Below are positions 9,386 to 19,564 of a stretch of 64,000 bases of DNA, piece by piece (position 1 is the stretch's first letter; each line of letters starts with the position of its first letter). Source of the DNA: Chondrus crispus (Eukaryota; Rhodophyta; Florideophyceae; Gigartinales; Gigartinaceae); assembly GCF_000350225.1 (NCBI RefSeq), contig NW_005179089.1, positions 1 to 64,000 of the forward strand, in the 5' to 3' direction. The notes below the pieces were generated by a model. The model was given only the letters and a program-made list of their open reading frames with translations. It was not told the DNA's origin and made no database searches. A program made the translations under genes and the position numbers.

Positions 9386-11857
9386 TCAAGGGAGGTGTGA
9401 ACAGAATTGTTCGCCAACTCGCTGTCCTTGAAGCCTTTCAACGCAAACCGCGTGCAACCCCCGATCGGGACCACGTCTGTCCTTTTCACCTACATTTTGA
9501 TCCTCGTCGCGCTTGTCGGCGCTTGCAATATCTCTACCAGCCTCGCTCTTGGCCGACTTTCCATGCGCCTCTCGCGGGCTGTTGCCCAGCGGAATGTCGT
9601 CACACTGGGTAGCGGGGGCAATACCCTTTCTTGCCTCACTCTTGGGCGACTTGGGGTGCGCATCGTGCGTTCTCTCACCTCGCGGTATGTCGTCGGTTGC
9701 AATTTCTTTCCCCGCCTCGCTTTTAACCCACTCGGGCTGCGAGTCGCGTAGGTTGTCGGGTGGGCGACTCTTCTCGCACTTATCGGTGCCTGCAATGTCC
9801 TTCCTCGGCTCGGTCTCGGACGACTTGTCATGCGCCTCGCTCGGGCTGCCGAGCAGCGGAATCTCGTCGTACTTGTCAGCGGGAGCCATGTCTCTCCCCG
9901 CCTCAATCTGGAACGCTGTGGGCTGCGAATCGCGCTGACTCTCGCGCGAGGAGAATGAAACAACGTGCTTTCGCATTACCAAAGTCTCTCCCCTTTCTAA
10001 TCTGCCGTAGCTCGCTCGGGCTGCTTCCGTATCGCCAAGAGAAGCATGAGTCTGGGTGGGAAAGAAGGTTCGAAGTTTTGTTACCGACGGCAATTGCCCC
10101 AAAAGCTTTCTGCATGCCATCCACCGGCTTGTTCGAGCATCGCCAAAGGAAGTAGAGTCGTGAGAGTGACCCATTTCCATCTCTCTTGGGCGCCGGTGGG
10201 GTCGAAACGATATGGCTCGTTTGGCCATTTTAGGTAGCTTTCCAATCACTGATCGAAAGCTTTCTTGTGGTTTCGTCCCCGTCTCATCCGAGCTTGCTCC
10301 TCTCTGCAGAGATTCGATTAGCATACTCCCTAAATTGATCGTAGGTCGAAGAGAGGCAGAAGTTTTTTCCATTATTGGTTTCTGGCCTTCGACAACTCTC
10401 CGTGTTGGCCTTCGCTCCCTCCCAGTTTCTCTGAGGGCTTTTCTGTCCTCAAGAGGGCTCATCTCAATACTTCCGAAAGATGTTAAGCGTCGAAATGACC
10501 CAAACGTGTCGGCATTTGACAGTCTTTCCCTCATTGCAACCCCCCATGACCGACCGTGTTCCTCCTGCTTGTCTACGAAAGAAGTCAAAGTTCCACCAAT
10601 GGAATGGACCTCCGAAGCATCGTTTGAAGACGGACATACTAGAGTCCCATCGCTTACAGAAGAGGCTTCACAAACTTCAGCGTTCAAGCTGGAAACATTC
10701 GGCATTCCATCTCTGTTTGATTCACCTTGAATCCATCTGTGTTTCTTCGCCTCTTGAACTGATAACCGCTCCCCAACTTTCACTTTCAGCAAACCACGAA
10801 CGAAGTCCTTCGCGCTTTCTGAAACATCATTCCAAACAGCTCCATAGAATCCAAACGAGCCGATCTCAACTTTTTCTAAAACTGCTGACATGGTAAGCCC
10901 CGTAAATGGCAATCCTCCACTGAGCATTTCATACGTGAGCACTCCCAGAGACCATAGATCAACAGCCCGACCGTGTTTTGATTCTGTCAATACCTCAGGT
11001 GCAATGAAAGCTGGAGTACCAATTGTGCCTTCCAAACTCTGCTTGTTTGACGTGGGAGACATCATTCCACAAAGCCCAAAATCCGTCAGCTTGGCATCGA
11101 AGGGCGACATGTTCTCACTTACAAGCACGTTGTCCGGCTTGATGTCCCTATGGACAATTCCTTGACTGTGCAAATGCTCTAAAGCATCCAGTAGCTGATC
11201 CACGATGTGTGCTGTCTCGCGTTCTGAGAGAGTCCCTTGCTCATGCATGATGGCTTGAAGAGACTTTCCCCCATGTTCCATGACGATGAACAGCTTGTCG
11301 ATTGTGTTGAATACGTCTAGAGTCTTTACCACATTGGGGTGCTGAACATCTTTCCGCACGAATTCGACCTCACAGTCTATCGCTCGTGTTTGGTCGACTT
11401 CATCGGGTTCCTTCTCCATTATTTTCACTGCAACCGTTTTTCTGGTCGACTTCTCTATTCCATTCACCACCTCCGCAAAATTCCCTTCTCCAATTCTATC
11501 CTGTAACTCGTAACGATCTGTGATCTTTCGCTGGGAAGCCCGTCGGAGATGAAATTCCCATGCACATGCTTCCCCATTGGACCTAGCTCGCAAGCGAATT
11601 TTGGATTTGTCGCCGTTCAAGGTGATCACAATACCACGCTTATGAACCCTCGAAATAGTTGCGTCCAATACGCTGACAGACCAGGTCGGTGTGCAGCAGG
11701 GACCATCTCTGCATTCCAGTACATTGTCGAACAATTTGAAGTGGAGAATGTTCATTCGCAAGGTTCGTTGGCCACGTTGGAGAAGGAATCCTTCCATAGA
11801 CGCTGGGTCGTCATTTCTGATGTTCAGCATTTGAGATTCCTGGAAACTTGACGACAT
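9386..11857 (-). CDS. PH-domain plus CAMK-like Ser/Thr protein kinase with repetitive tail
   Basis: Single-exon ORF of 823 residues with an ATG at 11857. Residues about 20-110 look like a pleckstrin-homology domain (GFLLQRG start, basic strands, terminal helix with WEFHLRRAS), suggesting membrane-lipid or protein targeting. Residues about 116-376 form a full protein kinase: glycine loop GEGNFAEV (123-130), Lys145 in VAVKI, HRDIKPDN (236-243), DFG (259-261) and APE (286-288). The order and GTPAF-APEVL...DLWSLGV pattern fit the CAMK group. The tail, about residues 640-785, has about five degenerate 30-residue repeats rich in SEAGK-IA. A paralogue sits at 27842-29389. The substrate is unknown. 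All catalytic residues are present, so it is probably active. Confidence 0.9.
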   Translation of the reverse strand: MSSSFQESQMLNIRNDDPASMEGFLLQRGQRTLRMNILHFKLFDNVLECRDGPCCTPTWSVSVLDATISRVHKRGIVITLNGDKSKIRLRARSNGEACAWEFHLRRASQRKITDRYELQDRIGEGNFAEVVNGIEKSTRKTVAVKIMEKEPDEVDQTRAIDCEVEFVRKDVQHPNVVKTLDVFNTIDKLFIVMEHGGKSLQAIMHEQGTLSERETAHIVDQLLDALEHLHSQGIVHRDIKPDNVLVSENMSPFDAKLTDFGLCGMMSPTSNKQSLEGTIGTPAFIAPEVLTESKHGRAVDLWSLGVLTYEMLSGGLPFTGLTMSAVLEKVEIGSFGFYGAVWNDVSESAKDFVRGLLKVKVGERLSVQEAKKHRWIQGESNRDGMPNVSSLNAEVCEASSVSDGTLVCPSSNDASEVHSIGGTLTSFVDKQEEHGRSWGVAMRERLSNADTFGSFRRLTSFGSIEMSPLEDRKALRETGRERRPTRRVVEGQKPIMEKTSASLRPTINLGSMLIESLQRGASSDETGTKPQESFRSVIGKLPKMAKRAISFRPHRRPREMEMGHSHDSTSFGDARTSRWMACRKLLGQLPSVTKLRTFFPTQTHASLGDTEAARASYGRLERGETLVMRKHVVSFSSRESQRDSQPTAFQIEAGRDMAPADKYDEIPLLGSPSEAHDKSSETEPRKDIAGTDKCEKSRPPDNLRDSQPEWVKSEAGKEIATDDIPRGERTHDAHPKSPKSEARKGIAPATQCDDIPLGNSPREAHGKSAKSEAGRDIASADKRDEDQNVGEKDRRGPDRGLHAVCVERLQGQRVGEQFCSHLP
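9490..9940 (-). repeat. Degenerate coding minisatellite in kinase tail
   Basis: About five units of roughly 80-100 bp encode variants of SxAGKxIAxADKxDE...SPREAH. Two similar units survive in the pseudogene at 8470-9240. Confidence 0.7.
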
Positions 11858-14739
11858 TCTTCGAAGAGTAAAGGGAAGGGAAGAAGGTTGTTTGGCTAAA
11901 ATGTCCTTACTCCCCCGTAGAGAGATGTTTGCGGTCCACCTTTGACGTCAATACCTTTTTGGCTTGCAGAGAGAGGCGATAAGTGAGTGAGCTCTCGCAA
12001 AGATGTCGAAAGATTGGTGTGCTCTCGGTGAGGTTGTTGTCGCGATGCTAGGGTTGATGTATGCAGGGATTTGAAACGTTTGAGTGGCAGCGATATAGAA
12101 GCTTGTTGTCTTCTTGCTATGTGTAAGAAAGATAGCAACGGGAAATAGATCTCTAATATCGGATACATTTAGATCTTAGTCAGATACGGAACAGGGTATC
12201 ACTCATTCTCCGTCTCCGTCCAATGAGAGCGAAAAGTATCCATTGAAACAGCGCTATTCAAGTGAACTAGTGTCTGGCATCCCTCCGTTCCTCCATGCAG
12301 GAGCTTGTTTAGAGCAAGCTGGAAAATGTGAGTCTTCATGCAAGTTGGACAGTACAGGGTGCTGTGCTCTAAAAGTACAGAAAACAGGCTGAGCCGGCTT
12401 GAAGCTGCGATTCTGGGGTGTTCCTGCCAGTTTTATCCATCGAGTTGAGACTGACAGCACTTTTCCTAATTCAAATATCTGCCTCTCAGGTTGAATAAAG
12501 TAACCGTTTTTGCATGCCCGAGCTCCCTAAAATTGCGGTTTTCTCGTTCCAACTTTCATTCATACTTTCGCGCCATATCGAACCAGTTTACGATTGGTCC
12601 ATGACCCTTCTTCTTTATTCATAAAATTTGATGCCTTGTTTCGCTCTGCTGGATCCCCTTGTTTGTGGCACGTCCGTAATGGCTCTCCCCCCTGAACTTG
12701 AATATGTGAAGAAGCAACAGATACGTTACTTAAATTGATAGTGAGTACACAATGCTTCTCATGCGTCACTCGTTTCGTTCCGCCATTTCGTGGACTTGCC
12801 TCTTTCCTGCAGTAATGATATGGCATATCTTCCGCTCCTTAGATTTACGAATAGATTGAAACTTATGCTAAACAAAAGTCCTCGTTGTTTCACATGGAAA
12901 GCGCTGGAGGCGAATCGTGAATGATAGCTCATAGACACAGCGGTATAGAAAAGACTTAAAACGTATGGAGGAACAAGTCAGCTGTTTTCGCCCCGACCCT
13001 TCTGCCTCCCAAAGCGAATGCGCTACCAGAAACAAGGCGAAGTGGGTGCTATGATGTTTCTAAAATGAACAGACTCCGACCCGAACATCAACCACTGCTA
13101 CGCAACAACTCGGCAGCTGATATTTCATTATTTTGGATGCAAATCATTCCTCTGTTGCACTTCATCCATTCAGAAGAGATTGCAAATTATGTGGACGCGA
13201 TGTAGAACCTTTCTACGTTTTTATGGTACATATATATTTAAATTTAGGGATAAAGGTCGTGACTAATGAGACACGAAAGCGCCGGAAAACATGCACACTA
13301 TATGAAGTTTAGCAGCTCGACTGGTCAACAAGGCTTTACTAGGTGGCACCCACTTGAAAGAGTCTTGGCGAGCATTTTTCAAGCCGTTACTGCAACAACT
13401 CTCTCCGGCATCCCGTCGAGAAATTTTATTGAGATTCAAAATCATCAGGCCGAATCTCATCAGGCTGTGCGAACTGGAGCATTGCGCTCGTAAAGCTTTT
13501 CATGAATCCATTTGATCCCTTTGTCGAGCAAGACGGCTTTGAATTCTCCCTCAAGACACGGGTCACACAAGCTCTCTCGCGTCTCTCGCTGCTGATGTTC
13601 GTCAATAATGCGGATAATTACGACTCTCATGAATGGATGTTGCTGTCGAAATGTGAAAGGAGCAGCCGGTAGTTGAAAGAGAGTCACTGGTGGCTGTTCG
13701 ATGAAGCAAGCGTACATTGTTCTTCCACGGCTGCAACCATGCGCTTCGATCGGCGCGAACCCTGCATCTACTAGATTTGGCGTCGACAGTCTTGCAGGCA
13801 AGGGTGATTGACGAAGGAACGAGAGAATAGCCCAGCCCCTGCGAGAAAAGCAAGTTGAAAGGTGTCTTTGCCACGTTCGGAGAAGATTACTCGACAGCAC
13901 TTACAGTTTGGCTGTAAGTGATGAAGTCCTTTTTTAGAAGCACAGTGCTGCTATTGATGTGAAAGAAACTCGGACAATGCTTTGCAGAAGGCCCTCTTTT
14001 TTCTGTGGCACTGTATGAGTATGTGCGTTCTAAAAGTTAACATATAAGTATGTTCCATCTCTCATATAGCACGCTAAAATCTCGGTAACGAAATTGCTCC
14101 CCACGATGACGAGGACGGACTGCTGTAATGGGACGACGGACATTAAAGGCGTGTTGTGGCGCAAGTGGTCGGTCATCTCGACATGACAACAAACACTTGG
14201 CGTTCTTCTCTCTTTTCGACATGCCGCGTCGGCGTCATCCCTCCTTCGACCATGAAACAATGCGGTTCTGAGATGGGCTGCGCGTCTGGCCTGCCCCAAT
14301 GCATAGCGAAATACCAAACAACGAAGTGTTCTCATGTCGTCCCTTCGACAATCGAAGGCACGGTCATGATACTCTTAGGCCAGGTGGCAGAGGCTGCCTC
14401 GGCCCGTGCCTCCGGTCCATAATAGTGAACCCTCGGCTGTCTCCCCCTGGAAGAATGAGGCATCTTTCCTTTTACCATAGACTATTCACCCTTCACATGA
14501 AAAGAAGGCGAACAGAAATACGCCCAATGTCCGCGATGCATGACTTTCATTTCATGTAACACAGCTACAAAAGTTGAGAGAGCTGTTGCGACAAAGTAGT
14601 TAAGCGTAGAGCGACGTGGTTAGAGAGCGCAAATCTCTGAAAACATATTAATGATGAAGATATCCGTGCGGTATTTGCGTCAAGGCAATAGATGTTGAAA
14701 AGAGACCATGTTTGAATCTGGGTTGGTATATCGCTATGA
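11858..14739. other. Intergenic, no supportable gene
   Basis: Upstream side of the minus-strand kinase. Short ORFs (for example 146 codons at 13460-13900, minus) show no domain. The kinase 5' UTR and promoter should lie just above 11857, but I see no unambiguous TATA box there. Confidence 0.5.
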
Positions 14740-14891
14740 TATATGTCCATGTGTTCCACGTGTATTCCGTGTCCAATGGTTACACGTGTGGAACATGCGA
14801 AATAGGAGGACGTGGCATAAAATCAGCTGCTCTCGGTCCCACAAGACCTCCTCGTCACCATTCTACTCATTCCCCTCCGCATGTAGCTAAC
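14740..14891 (+). promoter_or_regulatory. Probable promoter/5' UTR of the NLR-like gene, cut off by a Copia insertion
   Basis: A near-perfect inverted repeat of GTTCCAC-GTGT (about 14753-14795) is followed by a TATA-like GGCATAAAATC near 14815 and pyrimidine-rich CTCCTCGTCACCATTCTACTC. The Copia element begins about 75 bp later. The assignment to the gene at 19907-23992 is inferred from position and orientation. Confidence 0.35.
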
Positions 14892-15044
14892 TGTCATGAG
14901 AGCCATACGTGCACACGTAGCACACGCACGACAGCGCAATTAGATCATCTTTATTCACCGCCGTCTCACTGATCCCTCCCATTCCCTTATAAGGTAGAGA
15001 CACGATAGGCATCAGTAAACGGAAGGTATCGATCTTGCACCACA
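14892..15044 (+). repeat. 5' LTR, 153 bp
   Basis: Starts TGTCATGAGAGCCATA, ends TTGCACCACA. TATAAGG near 14988 is a candidate TATA box, leaving only about 50 bp for R plus U5. Confidence 0.95.
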
Positions 15045-15054
15045 GGTTATGGAC
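15045..15054 (+). promoter_or_regulatory. iMet-type primer-binding site containing the gag start codon
   Basis: GGTTATGGAC follows the LTR directly. The ATG at 15049 within it is the first codon of gag. Confidence 0.8.
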
Positions 15055-16413
15055 CCGAAAATCGCCCCACTGCAAGACGATCAAAGGCACCTCGAATATC
15101 GCCCCGGACCAGGTCAAGACGACAACACCACGGCACCCACCAGCCCCGTCGCCCCCGTACTAAGTCCGCGCACGCGCGTAGAGGCCCTTGTAAGCGCTCC
15201 GGCCACCGCCGTAGAGCCCGAAGAAACCGCTCCGACCACCGCCGTAGAGCCCGAAGAAACCGCTCCGGACACCACCGTAGAGCAGGAAACCACAGCTCCG
15301 CAACACCGCGTCGAGCCCACCCCGATCGCCAAGTCTTCAACGCAAGAAATGGAACCCATAACTCCGTCGATCGACACAAAAATGCTTGGTCACCTCCCCG
15401 CTCTCCTCAGCGACGGGACCAATTACGGCATATGGAAACAAACATTGCAAGACATCGCGATCATCAACAATGTCGAGGCAGCCCTTGATACACCACCGCC
15501 GCCCATCACAAGCCCGCAGCATCACATCTACAGGAGAAAATGCGCATTCTTGCGCATGACCATAATGACAAGCCTGCCATCCGATCTAGCAAGTACGATA
15601 GACCTAGAGTCCACCGTCACACCGCAACAACTGGTTGCCGAAATCACGGCCCACTTCACGGACTCCACCCCGACTACGCACCTCATCCTAAAACAAGAAG
15701 CCCAGCGAACCAAGCTGACGGCAGGGGGAGACATTGAAGACTACATCGCAAAACACAGGAAAATCCGGATGAAAATGAGAATGGCCCGATACCCCAGCAT
15801 CCAGCAAGATGAAGCAGTCACCATTGAATTCATAATCAACGGCCTCAGCTCGCACCCGTCACTCCGCCACCTTGCGGACATGTGGATCGCAAACAACACA
15901 GTCCCCACCAACATCAATAATCTCGCACAACGCCTGAAGGCAGTACAAGTGCGAGACGAAGAAAAGCAGGCCAACCGCGACCAAGAACCACAAGGCATGC
16001 CCCACCCGGCGCCATGGGTACCAGAGATCAAAACCCCGCCCCCGCCACCCCGCTCACGCGGCAGAAGGCCAGGAAGAGGCGCCCCGTACCAACCACGGCA
16101 AGCCCAATGGCGCACCGATCCGCCCCGCCAAAATCCTCTGCCTCACCAAGGCACGGCGACCCCAATGCCCCGCAGTAAGCAATGGACCACCCCCATTAAC
16201 CACAAGCGGCCTCCCGCGCGCAGCACCCATCCGCAGCGCCAGACCACCACAGGACAACTCGCCAACGCCGACGACGAGTATGACGACAGCACTGTATACC
16301 AGGCCCTCGAGGAGGAAGAACCTGAAGGTAAGCATTATGCTCTCGACTCAGGAGCCCACCCGTCTCATGTCAGAAAACACAGGACAACTCGCCAACGCCG
16401 ACGACGAGTATGA
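15049..16413 (+). CDS. gag: Copia Gag plus protease active-site segment
   Basis: 454 residues starting at the ATG inside the primer site. The N-terminus (residues about 50-95) has 11-residue VEPxxTAPxT repeats. A Gag/UBN2-like helical region follows (LLSDGTNYGIWKQTLQD to about residue 300), then a proline/arginine-rich tail. No classical CCHC knuckle is evident. Near the end the frame encodes HYALDSGAHPSHV, the aspartic protease active site. Immediately afterwards a duplicated 80 bp block makes the frame terminate, so protease is incomplete in this copy. Confidence 0.85.
   Translation: MDPKIAPLQDDQRHLEYRPGPGQDDNTTAPTSPVAPVLSPRTRVEALVSAPATAVEPEETAPTTAVEPEETAPDTTVEQETTAPQHRVEPTPIAKSSTQEMEPITPSIDTKMLGHLPALLSDGTNYGIWKQTLQDIAIINNVEAALDTPPPPITSPQHHIYRRKCAFLRMTIMTSLPSDLASTIDLESTVTPQQLVAEITAHFTDSTPTTHLILKQEAQRTKLTAGGDIEDYIAKHRKIRMKMRMARYPSIQQDEAVTIEFIINGLSSHPSLRHLADMWIANNTVPTNINNLAQRLKAVQVRDEEKQANRDQEPQGMPHPAPWVPEIKTPPPPPRSRGRRPGRGAPYQPRQAQWRTDPPRQNPLPHQGTATPMPRSKQWTTPINHKRPPARSTHPQRQTTTGQLANADDEYDDSTVYQALEEEEPEGKHYALDSGAHPSHVRKHRTTRQRRRRV
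15211..15342 (+). repeat. 33 bp tandem repeats in gag N-terminus
   Basis: Units begin at 15211, 15244, 15277 and 15310, each 33 bp and starting GTAGAGCC or a variant. The deletion derivative at 47922 has about seven or eight equivalent half-units. Confidence 0.85.
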
Positions 16414-16458
16414 CGACAGCACTGTATACCAGGCCCTCGAGGAGGAAGAACCTGAAGG
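16249..16458 (+). repeat. 80 bp direct duplication with 50 bp spacer, breaking protease
   Basis: 16249-16328 and 16379-16458 are identical as read. The offset is 130 bp, one more than a multiple of three, so it moves the reading frame. The 50 bp between them carries the LDSGA protease motif. The rest of a normal protease between LDSGA and the later NLLSV motif is missing. Confidence 0.95.
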
Positions 16459-19400
16459 GGATGCTCCACATCCCGACCGGCACGAATAGACAGATACGGA
16501 TCCCTGCCATTGCCAACCCCGCACTGCGCGCCAACTTGCTCTCCGTACACGACATTGCAGTGCAATGGGGAGAAGTCAGATTCACACCCACACAAGCACT
16601 CATCCTAGATACGAGCATAAGCCCACCGCAGACTGTAGCCAAAGCAAAATTCTCCAAGGGAATGTACTACCTGCAAGTACCCAAGGAGAAAGGAAATATT
16701 ATGGCAGCAAGGACCGCCCCCGCAAGAAAAATTACGCCCACGAAAGCACCGCAAGCCCAAAAAAATAGGACGACGGCCAAACCTACACCAAGCAGCATAC
16801 CAACACTCGGACAAGTGGCGCCGACAGTAAAAAGAATACCTCTGCATGTAGCGCACAACCCCGCGCCACCGCCGTACACTCCGGCACACCCCGCAGTCGA
16901 ACGGGACTTCCACCATTACCATGTGATATTCAATCACATACGCCCCGCCACGCTTCAAAAAATGGCAAAGCTCGGCCTGCTGCCCAACCTCCCACCCACA
17001 TTGAGACAAAGACCCCCACGCATGACCTGCTCAAGCTGCGCAGCCGCGAAACAACAACCGGCCCCGCACTACCCAACCACACACAGATACCCAGTAGGAG
17101 CAGCGTTCAGCAGTGACATATGCGGACCGTTCAACCCGCCCTCACGCCAAGGAAACAAGTACATACTCACGATAATTGACACGAAATCAAGATACCTCAT
17201 TGTCGACTTCTTGGAATCACGAGCTGAGACACCGCACCGACTGAACAAAATACTTACAGCACTCAAACAAAGGAAAGGATGCAAGCCCAAGCTGTTACAC
17301 ACGGACAACGCTAAAGAATATATATCCAAATATGCGACCAGAATGTATCGCTCACAAAATGTCATGCACAGCACTACAGTGCCGCACACACCCCAACAGA
17401 ACGGCATAGCAGAGAGGATCAACGGAACCCTGATGAATTCTGCAAGAGCAGCGCTGCACCACAGTGGTCTCCCCAAAACTCACTGGGAAGACGCCGTCAG
17501 AGACGCAGCATTCAAGTATAATAACATACTACACCACTCCACCAACTCTCTGCCATTCACAACGTGGACCAACACCACCCCCAGAGTCCCCCAATTTCTC
17601 CTATTCGGGCAACTAGGGACAATCCCGGAACTGGCCAACAGGAAACAAATATCCAAACTCGCCCCAAGAGCCACCCCCGCCAGATACTTACATGGGATAG
17701 ATGAGCACCACATCATGGTACTCGAAACAAAAACCAACAAGCCTCGAAGAATGCGCTGTGTCAACTTCCAACCCTACCACAGAGCAAATGACCCCGCAGC
17801 GTCATGCACACACGCGAGGAAGGCGTTTACTCCACACCGCACACCCACACGAGTGACACGCACAACACCAGCCCCTGCCAGCACAACCCAAGCCAAAAAA
17901 TATCCCGACGCAGCAGAGTGGGAAAAGGCACACACCGTGGAATTGGAAAACCTAGACAAAATGAACGTCGTACAATGGACACCAGATGCCAACCTCCCCA
18001 AAAAAGTAAAACTCATACCTCTAAAAATGGGATACCGATACAAGAGAAACAGCGCAGGAGAAATAGCATCGAGAAAAGCGCGATGCTCAGCACGCGGAGA
18101 CAAGATGGTGCCACACAAGCACTTTGACCCTGCCAAAACGACAACTTATATGGCGGATAAAACAACTGTAAGGACACTGTTCGGCATAGCAGCAACACAC
18201 CGCATGCACATAGAGCACATCGATATCAAGTCAGCATATCTACATGAGAAATTCGCACACAACGGCAGCGAACAAGTGTACGTGAAACAACCACCCCGTT
18301 TCAACGGCACATACAAGCACCCATGCCAAGGAGGCAAGTTGAACATGAACATATATGGGACGCCCTCTGCAGGACACACCTACCTGACAGCAGTATTCGC
18401 CCTACTACGCAAAAGCAAGTTCCAACAAAGCGAAGCTGACCTCTGCCTTTGGTCAAAAAAGACTGGAAAGAACCTCATCATGGCCGCAGTAAGCATGGAT
18501 GATTTTACTGTAGTCGCGTCAAAAGCCGAGCTCAAGGAGGAGTTCGCAAAAGCATTAGCCAAAGCGTACAACATCAAGCGCCTAGGAGAGCACAAAACAT
18601 TCCTAGGATGGACTGTACAGCGAAGCACAAATGGAGACATCCATGTCTCCCAGCCTAATGCAATCAACTACATAGTTGAACAAGCAGACATGGCGCAGTG
18701 CAACGGCAAGGAAACTCCGTACTGCGACGGAGTAATGCTTCACAAACCAACGGACACCGATGAGATCCAAATGGAAACCCTCAAAAAATACCAACAACTA
18801 ATTGGGGACCTCCGATATGTCGCCGACTCCACCCGGCCTGACATATATTTCCTGACAAACCGACTCGCCGTCGCGGCCAACAAGCCGACACAGAGGCATT
18901 GGAGCGCGTTAATGCGACTGATTCGGTACCTAAAACGTACCCCCACGACAGGCCTCATCTTCCGAGCTGGCAAGTCCACCAGCAAAGAGTCGACACAGGA
19001 CCTTCTCATCTCCTATGCAGACGCGGACTTCGCAGCGGACATAATGGACAGAAAGTCCATCTCAGGGACCCTACACACCTACAATGGAACACCGATTTGT
19101 TGGGGATCCCTCAAGCAAAACATCACTGCTCTGTCCACCTGCGAGGCTGAGTACATAGCGGCAACAGCAGCCGCTCAACAAACAACATGGATCCGACGCA
19201 TGCTCAAGGACATCCACATGCTGTCGACCAAGCCAACACCCCTGAGGATTGACAATCAGTCAGCAATCCACGTTGCGAACAGCACAGGACCGACAAAGCG
19301 GCGAAAATTCATAGACTTGCGTCACCACTATCTGACGCACCAGTCACAAAAGGGAACAATCACCCTCGCCCATGTCCCCACCGACGAGCAACTGGCGGAC

Positions 19401-19520
19401 ATCCTCACAAAACCCCTCCGGCGCCAAGCATACACGCGCCTCCTACCCAAGCTGCAACTCACAACCCAGCAGACTGCAGACGCCAAGACTGCTGCGCCGT
19501 CGACAGGGGGAGTGTCATGA
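16410..19520 (+). CDS. pol: Copia Pol: protease end, integrase, reverse transcriptase, RNase H
   Basis: Open for 1036 codons in a different frame from gag; the ATG at 16410 lies in the duplicated block and is probably not the natural start. In order: protease C-terminal part (ANLLSVHDIAVQWG), pre-integrase zinc motif (H-H then CSSCAAAK), integrase core with SDICGPF, HTDNAKEY and QQNGIAERINGT supplying D, D and E. Then reverse transcriptase with HIDIKSAYL and the catalytic pair as VSMDDF where YVDD is usual, and RNase H with YADADF, CEAEY, RIDNQSA and DILTKPL. It ends in TGA inside the first of two copies of the LTR head sequence. All catalytic residues of integrase, RT and RNase H are present. 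Confidence 0.9.
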   Translation: MTTALYTRPSRRKNLKGMLHIPTGTNRQIRIPAIANPALRANLLSVHDIAVQWGEVRFTPTQALILDTSISPPQTVAKAKFSKGMYYLQVPKEKGNIMAARTAPARKITPTKAPQAQKNRTTAKPTPSSIPTLGQVAPTVKRIPLHVAHNPAPPPYTPAHPAVERDFHHYHVIFNHIRPATLQKMAKLGLLPNLPPTLRQRPPRMTCSSCAAAKQQPAPHYPTTHRYPVGAAFSSDICGPFNPPSRQGNKYILTIIDTKSRYLIVDFLESRAETPHRLNKILTALKQRKGCKPKLLHTDNAKEYISKYATRMYRSQNVMHSTTVPHTPQQNGIAERINGTLMNSARAALHHSGLPKTHWEDAVRDAAFKYNNILHHSTNSLPFTTWTNTTPRVPQFLLFGQLGTIPELANRKQISKLAPRATPARYLHGIDEHHIMVLETKTNKPRRMRCVNFQPYHRANDPAASCTHARKAFTPHRTPTRVTRTTPAPASTTQAKKYPDAAEWEKAHTVELENLDKMNVVQWTPDANLPKKVKLIPLKMGYRYKRNSAGEIASRKARCSARGDKMVPHKHFDPAKTTTYMADKTTVRTLFGIAATHRMHIEHIDIKSAYLHEKFAHNGSEQVYVKQPPRFNGTYKHPCQGGKLNMNIYGTPSAGHTYLTAVFALLRKSKFQQSEADLCLWSKKTGKNLIMAAVSMDDFTVVASKAELKEEFAKALAKAYNIKRLGEHKTFLGWTVQRSTNGDIHVSQPNAINYIVEQADMAQCNGKETPYCDGVMLHKPTDTDEIQMETLKKYQQLIGDLRYVADSTRPDIYFLTNRLAVAANKPTQRHWSALMRLIRYLKRTPTTGLIFRAGKSTSKESTQDLLISYADADFAADIMDRKSISGTLHTYNGTPICWGSLKQNITALSTCEAEYIAATAAAQQTTWIRRMLKDIHMLSTKPTPLRIDNQSAIHVANSTGPTKRRKFIDLRHHYLTHQSQKGTITLAHVPTDEQLADILTKPLRRQAYTRLLPKLQLTTQQTADAKTAAPSTGGVS

Positions 19521-19564
19521 GAGCCATACAAACAAGTGCCGACGCCGCACCAGCATGCCGCCGC
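19503..19564 (+). promoter_or_regulatory. Purine tract followed by an extra copy of the LTR head
   Basis: ACAGGGGGAG (polypurine tract) is followed at 19513 by TGTCATGAGAGCCATA, identical to the first 16 bases of the LTR, 52 bp before the true 3' LTR at 19565. The pol stop codon is within it. The same arrangement exists at 48951-49010. Confidence 0.8.

Noticed and set aside
13460..13900. 146-codon minus ORF
   Set aside because: No recognisable domain, no promoter or codon evidence.
15047..15379. Minus-strand ORF rich in LRRWPERFLRAL repeats
   Set aside because: Antisense translation of the 33 bp gag repeats.
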